Assembly (NCBI GenBank): GCA_029263095.1 | Contig: JAJCYA010000079.1 | Span: forward strand, 1 to 64,000 | Source: Acidimicrobiia bacterium | GTDB lineage: Bacteria > Actinomycetota > Acidimicrobiia > Spongiisociales > UBA11373 | Reading direction: 5' to 3' | DNA: 64,000 nt | Shown: positions 33,441 to 42,225 of the stretch, one piece after another | How the letters are laid out: the number at the start of each line of letters is the position of its first letter | Position numbering within the stretch: the first letter of the stretch is position 1 | The notes under the pieces: generated by a model | What the model saw: the letters and a program-made list of their open reading frames with translations, nothing else | The model's database searches: none | What the model was told of the DNA's origin: nothing | Made by a program: the position numbers and the translations under genes

Positions 33441-35719
33441 CTGCGATTGGGGCACGATCGCCTCGCTCCGATGCCGAAGCAAAAGTACGAGGTCTGGCCA
33501 ACTACGGGGTCGATTACTCCGAGACCGGGATGCTCCATGCCCGGTTGCTGCGGTCGCCGGCTGCGGCGGGCAGGATCACCCGTCTCGACGTAGAGGTTGC
33601 AGGTCGGATGCCAGGGGTCTATGCCGTAGCAACCGCGGCGGAGGCACCGCCTCATCGCAGCGGGCTCATCCTCATGGACACCCCATTCTTTGCAGACGAC
33701 GTCGTTCGGTACGAGGGGGAACCGATTGCGATGGTGGTCGCCGAGTCGGAGAGACTCGCTGATGATGCGGTTTCGAGCATCGTTCTCGAGATCGAGGAGT
33801 CGACTCCTGTGTCCGATGTCGGTCAGGCACTGGCTCCAGGGGCGGTCCTTGTGCATCCAGACCTCGAGACGTACCAATCTGTCCCCGGCGCAGCACCGTG
33901 GCCTCGCTCAGGCAATGCCGGCGGAATCCTGACCTCGGATCCCGAGGGTGTTGACGGGGCGTTCGCCGCCGCCGACGTTGTGGTCGAAGACGTCTACGTG
34001 GTACCGCGTCAGTATCAGGCATACCTTGAGCCGAAGTCCGCCACCGCCTCCTACGACGGCCACCGCTGGACTATCCACGTTTCACATCAGTTCCCCCACA
34101 ACGTTCGTACCCGCGTAGCCCAAGCGCTCGGGGTCGAGCTATCGCGGGTCAGGGTTGTCGGGGAGCACATCGGTGGGGCCTTCGGCGCTCGGCTCGATCT
34201 GGGCCTTGAGCAATTCGCCGCCCTTGGTGCTTCGATGACCGGCCGGACGGTCAAGCTGGTCAACAACAGGTCCGAGGATCTGATCTCGTGCATGTCGCGC
34301 GAGAACGCCACGATCCGGGTGCGTTCGGGGGTGATGAAGGACGGGCGCATTGTTGCCAGAGACTTCGAATGCTTGATGGACGGTGGTGCTTATGCTGGTG
34401 ATACCCCCTATCTCACCAGCATCGCTCTACTCATGGCGGGCTCGGTGTATCGCGTCGACACAGCCCGGGTGGTTGCGAAGTCGGTGTACACCAATACGGC
34501 GCCGACGGGTGCGTTCCGCGGTGTTAGCGGTACCTACATCTGCTTCGCCATCGAACGTCACATGGACCAGCTGGCCCACGCAATCGGAATGGACCGAAGA
34601 GAGTTCAGGCTGCTCAACCTCTTCGAGTCCGGTGATGCCATGCTCAATGGCCAGGTACTCGACGATGCCGACATCCTGAGTGAGGCGTTCGACCGAGTCG
34701 AAGAGGTTGCGCCTTGGGCCGAGACCGGGACTGGGATGCTCAGGGGCGTCGGCATCGCCTCGGCTATCTGGCTGACGAATCCGCTAGCCGGTTCGGCCAC
34801 CGTCACTCTCCACGAAGATGGCCACATTGGGGTTTCGACGGCTGCCACTGAGAATGGCAGCGGCGCGGTGGCGATGGGTGTTCGTCAGATTGCTGCCGGG
34901 GAGTTCGACGTGGCCGCAGAGGATGTGTTCATCACTCTGCCCGACACGGATAGTCAGGCCTACGACGCCGGCTCGCAGGGGAGCCGAACCACTCACGTCG
35001 TGGGGATGGCAGTCCACAACGCGGCCACCCAGATGAAGACGCGTCTCTTCGATATTGCGTCGGGCCTGCTCAACCTGCTCCCGGAAGATCTCGAACTGCG
35101 GGGCGGCAACGTGTGCATGCGGGGCGACGCCTCGGTCTCGGTGCCTCTCGCCGAGGTCGCCGGTGCCGCGCTGCGTTCCGGTGGACCCTTGAGCGCCACC
35201 GGGTCCTATAGCGTGCCGCTGCCGAAGTGGGATCCCGATGCCGCCGATGGCCTGCTCTTCCCGGCCTTCCCAGTACCTACCTACCACGTCCACCTTGCTG
35301 AGGTCGAGGTGGACCCCGTGGACGGGAGGGTGAGGGTGACGCGATACGTCGTGGCTCAAGAGGTCGGTCGGATGATCAACCCGGACGGGGTTTACGGTCA
35401 GATCCAGGGTGGGGTCGCTCAAGGCGTCGGCTATGCCCTCTGGGAGGGTCTCGAGAACGTTGAGGGGCGCTATACGCGGCGCACCCTGGAGTCGTACGGG
35501 CTGCCGCTGGCAGTCGACATCCCCGACGTCGAGATGATCGTGCTCGAGCACCCGCACGAGGCCGGCCCCTTCGGAGCGAAGGGCGTCGCCGAGCCCCCGA
35601 TTGTTCCGGTCGCGGCGGCCATCGCCAACGCGGTGGCGGATGCCACCGGTGCCAATATTGTTCGTCTGCCCATCGACCCAGAGCAGGTGCTGAATGCTCT
35701 TGATATGAGGGACAGCTGA
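33437..35719 (+). CDS. Molybdenum hydroxylase large (molybdopterin-binding) subunit
   Basis: A 760-residue xanthine-oxidase-family catalytic subunit. Cofactor and active-site segments include GGAFGARLDLGLEQFAALGA, GAFRGVSGTYICFAIERHMD, GSQGSRTTHVVGMAVH and GPFGAKGVAEPP, which keeps the catalytic Glu. It lacks the CO dehydrogenase active-site Cys motif, so it is a hydroxylase of an aromatic heterocycle or aldehyde rather than a CO dehydrogenase. The substrate is unknown; its HyuA and DUF917 neighbours suggest a cyclic amide or imide product. Confidence 0.9.
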   Translation: MTAIGARSPRSDAEAKVRGLANYGVDYSETGMLHARLLRSPAAAGRITRLDVEVAGRMPGVYAVATAAEAPPHRSGLILMDTPFFADDVVRYEGEPIAMVVAESERLADDAVSSIVLEIEESTPVSDVGQALAPGAVLVHPDLETYQSVPGAAPWPRSGNAGGILTSDPEGVDGAFAAADVVVEDVYVVPRQYQAYLEPKSATASYDGHRWTIHVSHQFPHNVRTRVAQALGVELSRVRVVGEHIGGAFGARLDLGLEQFAALGASMTGRTVKLVNNRSEDLISCMSRENATIRVRSGVMKDGRIVARDFECLMDGGAYAGDTPYLTSIALLMAGSVYRVDTARVVAKSVYTNTAPTGAFRGVSGTYICFAIERHMDQLAHAIGMDRREFRLLNLFESGDAMLNGQVLDDADILSEAFDRVEEVAPWAETGTGMLRGVGIASAIWLTNPLAGSATVTLHEDGHIGVSTAATENGSGAVAMGVRQIAAGEFDVAAEDVFITLPDTDSQAYDAGSQGSRTTHVVGMAVHNAATQMKTRLFDIASGLLNLLPEDLELRGGNVCMRGDASVSVPLAEVAGAALRSGGPLSATGSYSVPLPKWDPDAADGLLFPAFPVPTYHVHLAEVEVDPVDGRVRVTRYVVAQEVGRMINPDGVYGQIQGGVAQGVGYALWEGLENVEGRYTRRTLESYGLPLAVDIPDVEMIVLEHPHEAGPFGAKGVAEPPIVPVAAAIANAVADATGANIVRLPIDPEQVLNALDMRDS

Positions 35720-37276
35720 GTGCGAATCGGTATCGACGTCGGCGGCACGAACACGGATGCCGCCTTGATGGCCGGCCGGAGGGTGGTCGCGGTCCTCAAG
35801 ACACCGACGACGAAGGATGTGACCTCCGGGATCGTCACTGCGCTCGACCGCCTGCTGGTCGAAGCGGCGGTCGATCCGGTAGACGTGACCGGCGTCATGA
35901 TCGGGACGACCCACTTTACGAACGCCGTCGTTGAAGGACGCCGACTGGCCCGGACCGCAGCGATACGGTTGGGAGCACCTGCAACCCTGGCTTTACCGCC
36001 TCTCGTTGATTGGCCGGACCGGCTGCTGGAGGCACTGGGGCGACATACCTATGTTTGCCGGGGCGGGCATGAATTCGATGGCCGGGAGATTTCGCCGCTC
36101 GACACCGACGAGCTGAGGCGGATCGCAGTCGAACTGGCCGAAGGTGATGTTCGATCGGTGGCCGTCACCTCGGTGTTCTCGCCGGTAAACGGCGAGATGG
36201 AGACAGAAGCGGGGTCGATTCTCAATGATGAGGTCCCCGAGCTTTCGGTCTCCTTGTCGCGTGAGATTGGTCGCATTGGGTTGCTCGAGCGCGAGAACGC
36301 GACCGTGCTCAACGCGTCTCTTCGGCCATTGGCCGAAGAGATTGTCCAAGGCTTCGAAGACGCGGTGGAGCATTCGGGCCTGGATGCTCCCATCTTCATC
36401 TCTCAGAACGACGGGACATTGATGAGTCTCGAATACGCGAGACGCTATCCGGTGGCGACCTTTGCCTCGGGCCCGACCAACTCGATGCGCGGAGCTGCCT
36501 TCCTCAGTGGGCAGGTCGATTGTGCCGTAGTCGACGTCGGGGGCACCACTGCCGATATCGGTGTGCTCACCTCGGGCTTCCCCCGGGAGGCCTCGGTCGC
36601 TGTCGATATCGGCGGAGTACGCACCAACTTCAGAATGCCCGACGTGCTTCCGATCGGTATCGGCGGCGGATCGTTGGTTCGCGGTGATGTCGCCACTGTG
36701 ACGGTGGGACCCGACAGTGTGGGGTATGAGCTCACCGACAGGGCTCTCGTCTTCGGCGGATCCGAGTTGACTGCGACGGACATCGCGGTTGCAGGCCGGC
36801 GGGCCGAGATCGGGAACACGGGGGCAGTTGCCGGAATCGATCCCGAGCTGGTGGAGGCGGCGCTGGCGCGGATAAGGGATGACGTGGCCGAGACGGTCGA
36901 TCGAATGAAGACGAGTGCTGAACCCATACCGGTTGTTCTCGTTGGCGGCGGCAGCATCCTCCTTCCAGATGACATGTCGGGAGCAAGCCAAGTCATTCGG
37001 CCCGAGAACTTCGAAGTTGCCAACGCAATCGGGGCCGCCATCGCCCAGGTCGGTGGCGAGGTAGATCGGATCTACTCCCTTGCAGAGATGCGCCGGGAGG
37101 CCGCTCTCGAGTCGGCCACCGCGGAGGCTATCGGTCGAGCCATCGGCGCGGGCGCGGCCCCGGTGTCCGTCGAGGTCGTTGATGTCGAGGAGGTCCCGCT
37201 CGCCTACCTGCCGTCGAATGCGGTCCGGATCAGAGTGAAGGCTGTGGGCGACCTGGCAGCATCGGAGTCGAAATGA
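35720..37276 (+). CDS. Hydantoinase/oxoprolinase family protein (HyuA-like, short form)
   Basis: An ASKHA-type ATP-dependent ring-opening enzyme of 518 residues. IGIDVGGTNTDAALM is the phosphate-1 loop and GTTHFTNAVVEGRRLA the family segment near residue 65. VDVGGTTADIGVLTSGFPR and VVLVGGGSILLP form the rest of the ATP site. It lacks the final ~170-residue domain of N-methylhydantoinase A; this short form is the one usually found with DUF917. No HyuB partner gene is present. The GTG start abuts the Mo-hydroxylase stop. Confidence 0.88.
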   Translation: MRIGIDVGGTNTDAALMAGRRVVAVLKTPTTKDVTSGIVTALDRLLVEAAVDPVDVTGVMIGTTHFTNAVVEGRRLARTAAIRLGAPATLALPPLVDWPDRLLEALGRHTYVCRGGHEFDGREISPLDTDELRRIAVELAEGDVRSVAVTSVFSPVNGEMETEAGSILNDEVPELSVSLSREIGRIGLLERENATVLNASLRPLAEEIVQGFEDAVEHSGLDAPIFISQNDGTLMSLEYARRYPVATFASGPTNSMRGAAFLSGQVDCAVVDVGGTTADIGVLTSGFPREASVAVDIGGVRTNFRMPDVLPIGIGGGSLVRGDVATVTVGPDSVGYELTDRALVFGGSELTATDIAVAGRRAEIGNTGAVAGIDPELVEAALARIRDDVAETVDRMKTSAEPIPVVLVGGGSILLPDDMSGASQVIRPENFEVANAIGAAIAQVGGEVDRIYSLAEMRREAALESATAEAIGRAIGAGAAPVSVEVVDVEEVPLAYLPSNAVRIRVKAVGDLAASESK

Positions 37277-38034
37277 CCCAACGGTTTCTCGAAGGTAGGG
37301 GTGCACTTGTTACGTCTTCCTCCCGCAACCTCGGTGCAGCCACCGCACGCGCTCTCGCTGCAAGGGGTGCGGCGGTGGCCATCAACTACTTCGACTCTCT
37401 GGACGTCGCCGAAGCTCTTGTCGCCGACCTCGGCCGGGACTTCGGAGGGCAGTATGTGGCCCTTCGGGCCGATATGAGCGACTCAACAGCAGTTCGCAGC
37501 CTGGTGCAGCGCGCCGCGGAGGCGATAGGACCCATTCAAGTTCTGATCAACAACTCGGGGCCGTTCGCCATGGAGCCCTTCGCGGAAATCGACGAGTCGG
37601 ATTTCCGGCGCATCTGGGATGCCAACGTGACTGCGGCGTTCGCAGCAGTGCAGGCTGCGGTGCCGGGGATGCGGAAAGAGGGCTGGGGCCGCATCGTCAA
37701 CTTGTCGGCCGGGTCGGCCTATCTCCGCAACCACTCCATCTATACGCTCGCCAAGTCGTCGATGATCGTCTTCACGGAGCAACTGGCGGTGGAGTTGGCT
37801 CCCGAGATAACTGTCAATTGCGTAGCTCCGGGACAGATCGCCGAAAGTGCAGACGACGTAGCTGAGTTCGATCCGTCATTCGCCGAGAGAGCCGTTGAGG
37901 CAACCCCATCGGGCCGGTTGGCTCGCCGTGCGGACGTCGCCGAGATTATCGCCGAACTGTGTGGCCCGCGATGGGACCCCGTCACAGGTGTGACCATTCC
38001 CGTCGATGGCGGTTGGCGCTTCCGGCGATTCTGA
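37273..38034 (+). CDS. SDR family protein (second of a paralogous pair), altered cofactor loop
   Basis: A 253-residue homologue of the SDR at 29799. Shared blocks are SRNLGAA, MRKEGWGRIVN/MKREGWGRIVN, IYTLAK and VTGVTIPVDGGWRFRRF. The cofactor loop begins TSSSRNLG, so the first Gly of the usual TGxxx motif is Ser, and NNAG reads NNSG. Catalytic Ser, Tyr and Lys are retained. It may bind cofactor differently or act on an isomerisation without net redox change. ATGA overlap couples it to the hydantoinase gene. Confidence 0.88.
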   Translation: MTQRFLEGRGALVTSSSRNLGAATARALAARGAAVAINYFDSLDVAEALVADLGRDFGGQYVALRADMSDSTAVRSLVQRAAEAIGPIQVLINNSGPFAMEPFAEIDESDFRRIWDANVTAAFAAVQAAVPGMRKEGWGRIVNLSAGSAYLRNHSIYTLAKSSMIVFTEQLAVELAPEITVNCVAPGQIAESADDVAEFDPSFAERAVEATPSGRLARRADVAEIIAELCGPRWDPVTGVTIPVDGGWRFRRF

Positions 38035-38215
38035 CGGGTACGGCACTAGTACTGATCGGGGGAGGCCGGAGACAAAGCGATAGTGCGACATTCTTTCGGT
38101 CTATCGAACTGGAACCCGCCAGTGAGCTGGCTACATATCCGGTGAGTCATTGGGAGGAAACCGACACTGCCCTTGTTGCTGGCCCGGGCCCGATCTCTGC
38201 TGATGGGTGTAGTCC

Positions 38216-38587
38216 CTACCCGGTGACCTCTGAGTTGTGGTGTGCCAGACACTGCCACCTATCGCCACGTCTCACCCAGAGACCGGTGAAGCGCAGCTCC
38301 AGGTCGGGGCCGTCGGACTGCTGGACCACGCGGTAGCCACCAAAGACAGCTGCGACATCCCCGTGTCGCTCGACTTGGACGTCGAATGGCCCCACGAAGT
38401 CCACGGGCTCGTTCACGGTGGCTACCCAGCTGAGGTACTCGGCTTTGTTGCGCACGAGGCCGTCGTAGTTGGTGTAGATCCATTCCTCGGCCAGCATCGT
38501 TTGCAGCGGACCGATCCCATCGGCGGTGATCGCAGCAAACCAGTCTTGATAGAGGTTCGTCAGCAGGTCGGCAAGGGCATCGGACAC
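38216..38587 (-). CDS. NTF2-like (DUF4440-type) protein
   Basis: A 123-residue protein: LTNLYQDWFAAITADGIGPL, MLAEEWIYTNYDGLVRNKAE, then strands FDVQVERHGDVAAVFGGYRV and RFTGLWVRRGDRWQCLAHHN. The DGLVRNKAEYL turn is usual for DUF4440/SnoaL-like 3 proteins. It stands alone at the right edge of the island and is not close to the other three NTF2-like copies. The gap to the SDR (38035-38215) shows nothing I can name. Confidence 0.78.
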   Translation of the reverse strand: MSDALADLLTNLYQDWFAAITADGIGPLQTMLAEEWIYTNYDGLVRNKAEYLSWVATVNEPVDFVGPFDVQVERHGDVAAVFGGYRVVQQSDGPDLELRFTGLWVRRGDRWQCLAHHNSEVTG

Positions 38588-38879
38588 ATCGTCTCCTCTT
38601 TCGTCGATCCGACCCTATTCGGCGGCATTCCAGAGTGCTGTGACGTCCTGGGCATGTCGGGGTGGGACGAAGCGACGGCCTTGGCGAGCGAATAGCTCTA
38701 GTGACTGGTGGAGGATCGGGGATCGGTCGAGCCACCTGCTCGGCCTTCGCCGAGAGGGGAGCGAAGGTGGCCATGGCCGACGCGAAGATAAGACCAGCGC
38801 ACATAACTCACCTCACTTCCGAACCAAACTGACCCACAACCGGGCCCTCGGACTACCGGTCTCACGGTAGCTACTATCT
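38588..38879. other. Intergenic region at the right edge of the island
   Basis: No gene is supported here. A minus-strand ATG at 38804 has a good ribosome-binding site and a signal-like first 23 codons, but the frame soon turns to low-quality sequence and runs antisense over the NTF2-like gene. Near the right end is a small inverted repeat (ctaccg 38853-38858, cggtag 38865-38870), followed by TACTAT (38872-38877), a plausible -10 for the gene at 38880. Confidence 0.5.
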
Positions 38880-40112
38880 GTGGCGGAGTTGGACACTAAG
38901 GGTGCTATGAACGATCGAACGCGGTCGACCGCGTTTCAACGGTTTCTTGCCGTCGTGACTGCGATGACCCTGCTGGGGGCGCTCGGCGGGGGATTCGTCC
39001 TCGTGCTGCGGCCCAGTGGCGGTGCGGCTCTTGCTCGGGTCGACTCTGCGATCAACGCCGGACCCGGCTTGGTAGTGCTCCGTGCAGCCGACGACGCCGG
39101 CGAGCGCCCCTTTACCGAGCCCGTGTCGGTCGATCTGGCGATCGACCCTGTGAAGCTGGCACTCGCTCCGCTCAATGCCGAGGCGGTGCAGACACCTCAC
39201 CGGCGGGGTTCGTCAGCGGATCGGATCGTCGCCGGCTACTTCGGTCACGAACTTCTCCGAATGCGCGACGCCGGGTCGATCATGGGTGTCCGACAGATTG
39301 CCGATCTGGCTGAGTCGACTCTGGGCATAGATGCGATCGTCCGCGATCTCCTCGATGTAGACCGTGACGGTATCGACGACGATGGCCGGTTCACCGTGAC
39401 GGCGCTTGATGGCTCTGCGGTGTGTGTTTCTCTTGGCAAGAGGCGGGCGATCGCCATCGCCCAATCGCTGGCGATTGATCCGGTAGATGGCCTGCCGGCG
39501 AACGGCCTCTCCTGGTCCTCCTTTGGACCGTGTGGTGGTGAGATCCGGCCCCGGGCCGGATCGGACGTTCGACTCGGAACGACACCTGGCACGTACGGAG
39601 GAGTGCGTTCCGGCGACGTGTGTGACGTTTCGGCGCTGGTGAGGGCTCTCACGGGCAATCTGGTGGTCGGAACGGCATGGTCGGCGGCTCACTCAGTCGA
39701 CGTCAGCGAGATTGAGCAGTTCATTGGGGCGCTCACCCCGGTTGTGCTGCTGAGGGACACACTTGTCACCGATCACGGCTTCGACAATGGACGGATCCAC
39801 TCCGAGCAGGCGGTCTTGGAACGCGGTACCGCCGTGCTGGTCGATCGCACTGGGACGCCTCGGGTGCGGTGCATCTCTGGAAGCCCCCTCCGGAGACCTC
39901 AGTCCGTAGTCGCCTCGGTCGTGGTTGTAGGCGACGCGTGGCACGGGTTCTCGCTGACCGCAGTGTCCAATGTGCCGCCTGCTCGGGCCGCCGCATCACG
40001 GTTTCTGCTGGTGGACATCCGCTCGGGTCGGCCCCTGCTGCGCCAAGCCGGTGCCGCGGGTGCATCCTCGGCGCTGGCCGGGCCGATCGTGTCTGCGGCA
40101 CCAACCGGCTGA
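38880..40112 (+). CDS. Membrane-anchored extracytoplasmic protein, DUF6777-like
   Basis: A 410-residue protein: a short basic leader with TRSTAFQRFLAVVTAMTLLGALGGGFVLVL as one membrane segment (my split: about residues 17-40), then an outer domain. The C-terminal part (LTPVVLLRDTLVTDHGFDNG, RGTAVLVDRTGTPRVRC) resembles the DUF6777 family of actinobacteria. Function is unknown. The GTG start is supported by codon-level conservation with the remnant at 11915; the ATG at 38907 is an alternative. A -10-like TACTAT lies immediately upstream, so a very short or absent leader is possible. Confidence 0.75.
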   Translation: MAELDTKGAMNDRTRSTAFQRFLAVVTAMTLLGALGGGFVLVLRPSGGAALARVDSAINAGPGLVVLRAADDAGERPFTEPVSVDLAIDPVKLALAPLNAEAVQTPHRRGSSADRIVAGYFGHELLRMRDAGSIMGVRQIADLAESTLGIDAIVRDLLDVDRDGIDDDGRFTVTALDGSAVCVSLGKRRAIAIAQSLAIDPVDGLPANGLSWSSFGPCGGEIRPRAGSDVRLGTTPGTYGGVRSGDVCDVSALVRALTGNLVVGTAWSAAHSVDVSEIEQFIGALTPVVLLRDTLVTDHGFDNGRIHSEQAVLERGTAVLVDRTGTPRVRCISGSPLRRPQSVVASVVVVGDAWHGFSLTAVSNVPPARAAASRFLLVDIRSGRPLLRQAGAAGASSALAGPIVSAAPTG

Positions 40113-40165
40113 GCCAAGTCCAGCGACCCGATATTCTTGGCTTCTCCGGCTCCCGAGGAGGTGCC

Positions 40166-41299
40166 TTGGATTTCTCTCTCTCCGCCGAGCATGAAGCCTT
40201 CCGCCGTGTCGTACGAGATTTTGCGGTAGCGGAGATTGAACCGTACGCCGAGGAGTGGGATCGCACCCATGAGTTCCCCACCGCAACTGTTCTCGAGATG
40301 GGCAAGCTCGGACTGTTCGGGCTCGTGTTCCCAGACGAGTTCGGCGGAGCCGAGGCCGATTTCCTGACACTGTGCATTGCCGTGGAGGAAATCGCCAGAG
40401 TCGACTCTTCCATGGCGATCACTCTCGAGGCCGGGGTGGGACTGGGGGCGAATCCGATCTTCCGGTACGGCACGGACGAGCAGAAGGCCCGGTGGCTCCC
40501 CGACCTCGTCGCGGGACGACGGCTGGCGGGATTCGGGCTCACAGAGCCCGGGGCCGGCAGCGATGCGGGAGCGACGGCTTCTCGGGCGGAACTGGACGGC
40601 GACGAATGGGTGATAAACGGTACGAAGTCGTTTATCACGAACTCTGGAACGGATATCACATCATTGGTGTCCATCACGGTGCGCACCGGACCCAATGAGA
40701 TCAGCACGATCGTGGTCCCAACCGGTACGGAGGGGTTCACCGTCGAACCTGCTTACCGCAAGATGGGATGGCGCGCCTCCGACACTCACGGCCTCCGGTT
40801 TGAAGACTGTCGGGTCCCTGCCGACAACCTGCTGGGTGAGCGCGGTCGCGGCCTTCCTCAGTTCTTGGAGATCCTCGACGATGGCCGTATCGCGGTGGCG
40901 GCTATGGCGGTGGGCGTAATCCAGGGGTGCTTTGACCACAGTCTCTTCTACGCCAAGGAGAGGGAGCAGTTCGGGCGCCCGATCGGATCGAATCAGGCAA
41001 TCGCGTTCAAGATTGCCGACATGCAGGTGGCGGTCGACGCCGCCCGTCTCCTCACCTATCGAGCGGCCTGGCTGAGGGATCAGGGGCAGGCGTACAGACA
41101 GGCTGCTGCCGCTGCCAAGCTTTTTGCGTCCGAAGCCGCCGTCGACGCCACCCGTCAGGCAACCCAAATCTTCGGGGGTGCGGGTTTCATGGACGAATCG
41201 CCGGTATCGCGGTTCTACCGCGATGCCAAGGTGCTCGAGATAGGTGAGGGAACCAGTGAAGTCCAACGGATGGTGATCGGCCGAGCACTCGGGTTGTGA
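40166..41299 (+). CDS. Acyl-CoA dehydrogenase
   Basis: A 377-residue flavoenzyme from a TTG start preceded by gaggagg; a longer open frame is rejected. FSLSAEHEAFRRVVRDFA, GFGLTEPGAGSDAGA, INGTKSFITNSG (FAD/substrate loop), REQFGRPIGSNQAIAFKIAD and the C-terminal IFGGAGF, RFYRDAKVLEIGEGTSEVQR follow the short/medium-chain ACAD pattern. The Glu of the final segment is the usual catalytic base region. It would make a 2,3-enoyl-CoA with ETF as acceptor. Confidence 0.92.
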   Translation: MDFSLSAEHEAFRRVVRDFAVAEIEPYAEEWDRTHEFPTATVLEMGKLGLFGLVFPDEFGGAEADFLTLCIAVEEIARVDSSMAITLEAGVGLGANPIFRYGTDEQKARWLPDLVAGRRLAGFGLTEPGAGSDAGATASRAELDGDEWVINGTKSFITNSGTDITSLVSITVRTGPNEISTIVVPTGTEGFTVEPAYRKMGWRASDTHGLRFEDCRVPADNLLGERGRGLPQFLEILDDGRIAVAAMAVGVIQGCFDHSLFYAKEREQFGRPIGSNQAIAFKIADMQVAVDAARLLTYRAAWLRDQGQAYRQAAAAAKLFASEAAVDATRQATQIFGGAGFMDESPVSRFYRDAKVLEIGEGTSEVQRMVIGRALGL

Positions 41300-41300
41300 C

Positions 41301-42143
41301 GTGATTCGTCGCGCCCTGGTGGCCTGTGCTGCTCTTGCTCTCTTCTTCTACGGGTGCGCCGATCCAGAACCGATTGCCGACATCCAGGCAGCAGTCGATG
41401 ACGCCAGGGTGCGGTGGGGTCAAGCCGGAATCACCTCATACAGATTCACAATCGAGTGGTCGTGCTTCTGTCCGCCTACTCATGCAACGGTCGAAGTTTC
41501 CAACGGCGAGATTGGATCGATTGTCTCGCTGACCGGTGGCTCTGCCGCTGCAGTTCTCGGGCTCACGATTGAGGGTCTCTTCGACGAGATCGAATCGGCA
41601 GCGGCCGGGTCCGACTCAGAAGCGGGGCACCCTGGTGCCGTGACGGCGGTGTTCGACTCCGATTACGGCTATCCCGTAAGCGTCTCGGCGGATCCGATCT
41701 TGGAGGCAGTTGACGATGAGTTTGGGTGGGAGATCACCGGCTTTGTGGCGCTGCAGGGAGCCATCTTCGAGCGGGCAGATGCTCCCGCGGGGATCCACGA
41801 GTGTGCCCTGCTCATGCGAGGTGAAGTGGACTCGGTGCTCGGAGCCGGGACTCCGTTGGGTGACTTCTCCACGCCCGCCGTCACGATCTCGATCTGCACC
41901 TGGAGCGGTGCCGATTCTTCTCTGGTTCTCACGCTATTCCCCACCCCTGACGGTGGTCTGCTGGTGCCCTACCCCGACGCGATCGCGTTGAAGGGCTCGG
42001 AGGGGGTACTGGTGGAGCAGTTCGATGGGGCGAGCCTGGTCGTGGTCGACGTCGGCGGGACAGTGATCGCGCTCGAGAGTTCTGTCGCGGATCCATCTCT
42101 GCTGGCCGAGCTGCTCATGTCGGTTGCGGGCCGGTTGCCCTGA
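41301..42143 (+). CDS. DUF6174-like lipoprotein
   Basis: A 280-residue lipoprotein with signal ALALFFYGC. The first 130 residues hold the DUF6174 pattern: VRWGQAGITSYRFTIEWSC with the following FCPP, a variable loop, then FDSDYGYPVSVSAD. The C-terminal half (HECALLMRGEVDSVLGAG onward) looks like a separate beta domain with a Cys pair. GTG start 1 base after the ACAD stop. Function is unknown. Confidence 0.8.
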   Translation: MIRRALVACAALALFFYGCADPEPIADIQAAVDDARVRWGQAGITSYRFTIEWSCFCPPTHATVEVSNGEIGSIVSLTGGSAAAVLGLTIEGLFDEIESAAAGSDSEAGHPGAVTAVFDSDYGYPVSVSADPILEAVDDEFGWEITGFVALQGAIFERADAPAGIHECALLMRGEVDSVLGAGTPLGDFSTPAVTISICTWSGADSSLVLTLFPTPDGGLLVPYPDAIALKGSEGVLVEQFDGASLVVVDVGGTVIALESSVADPSLLAELLMSVAGRLP

Positions 42144-42225
42144 CTCGCCCACCGTGCTCTTCGAATCCAGCACCTCCGGCAACGCATCGGTCTGGGGGTG
42201 CCGGGGAGCGACCTCGGGGTGGCGA

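Noticed and set aside
35993-37306. A 437-codon minus-strand open frame
   Set aside because: Antisense shadow of the hydantoinase gene; no domain is visible.
38259-38804. A minus-strand frame with good ribosome-binding site and signal-like start
   Set aside because: Beyond about 23 codons it is a shadow of the NTF2-like gene in another frame; at most a decayed fragment.
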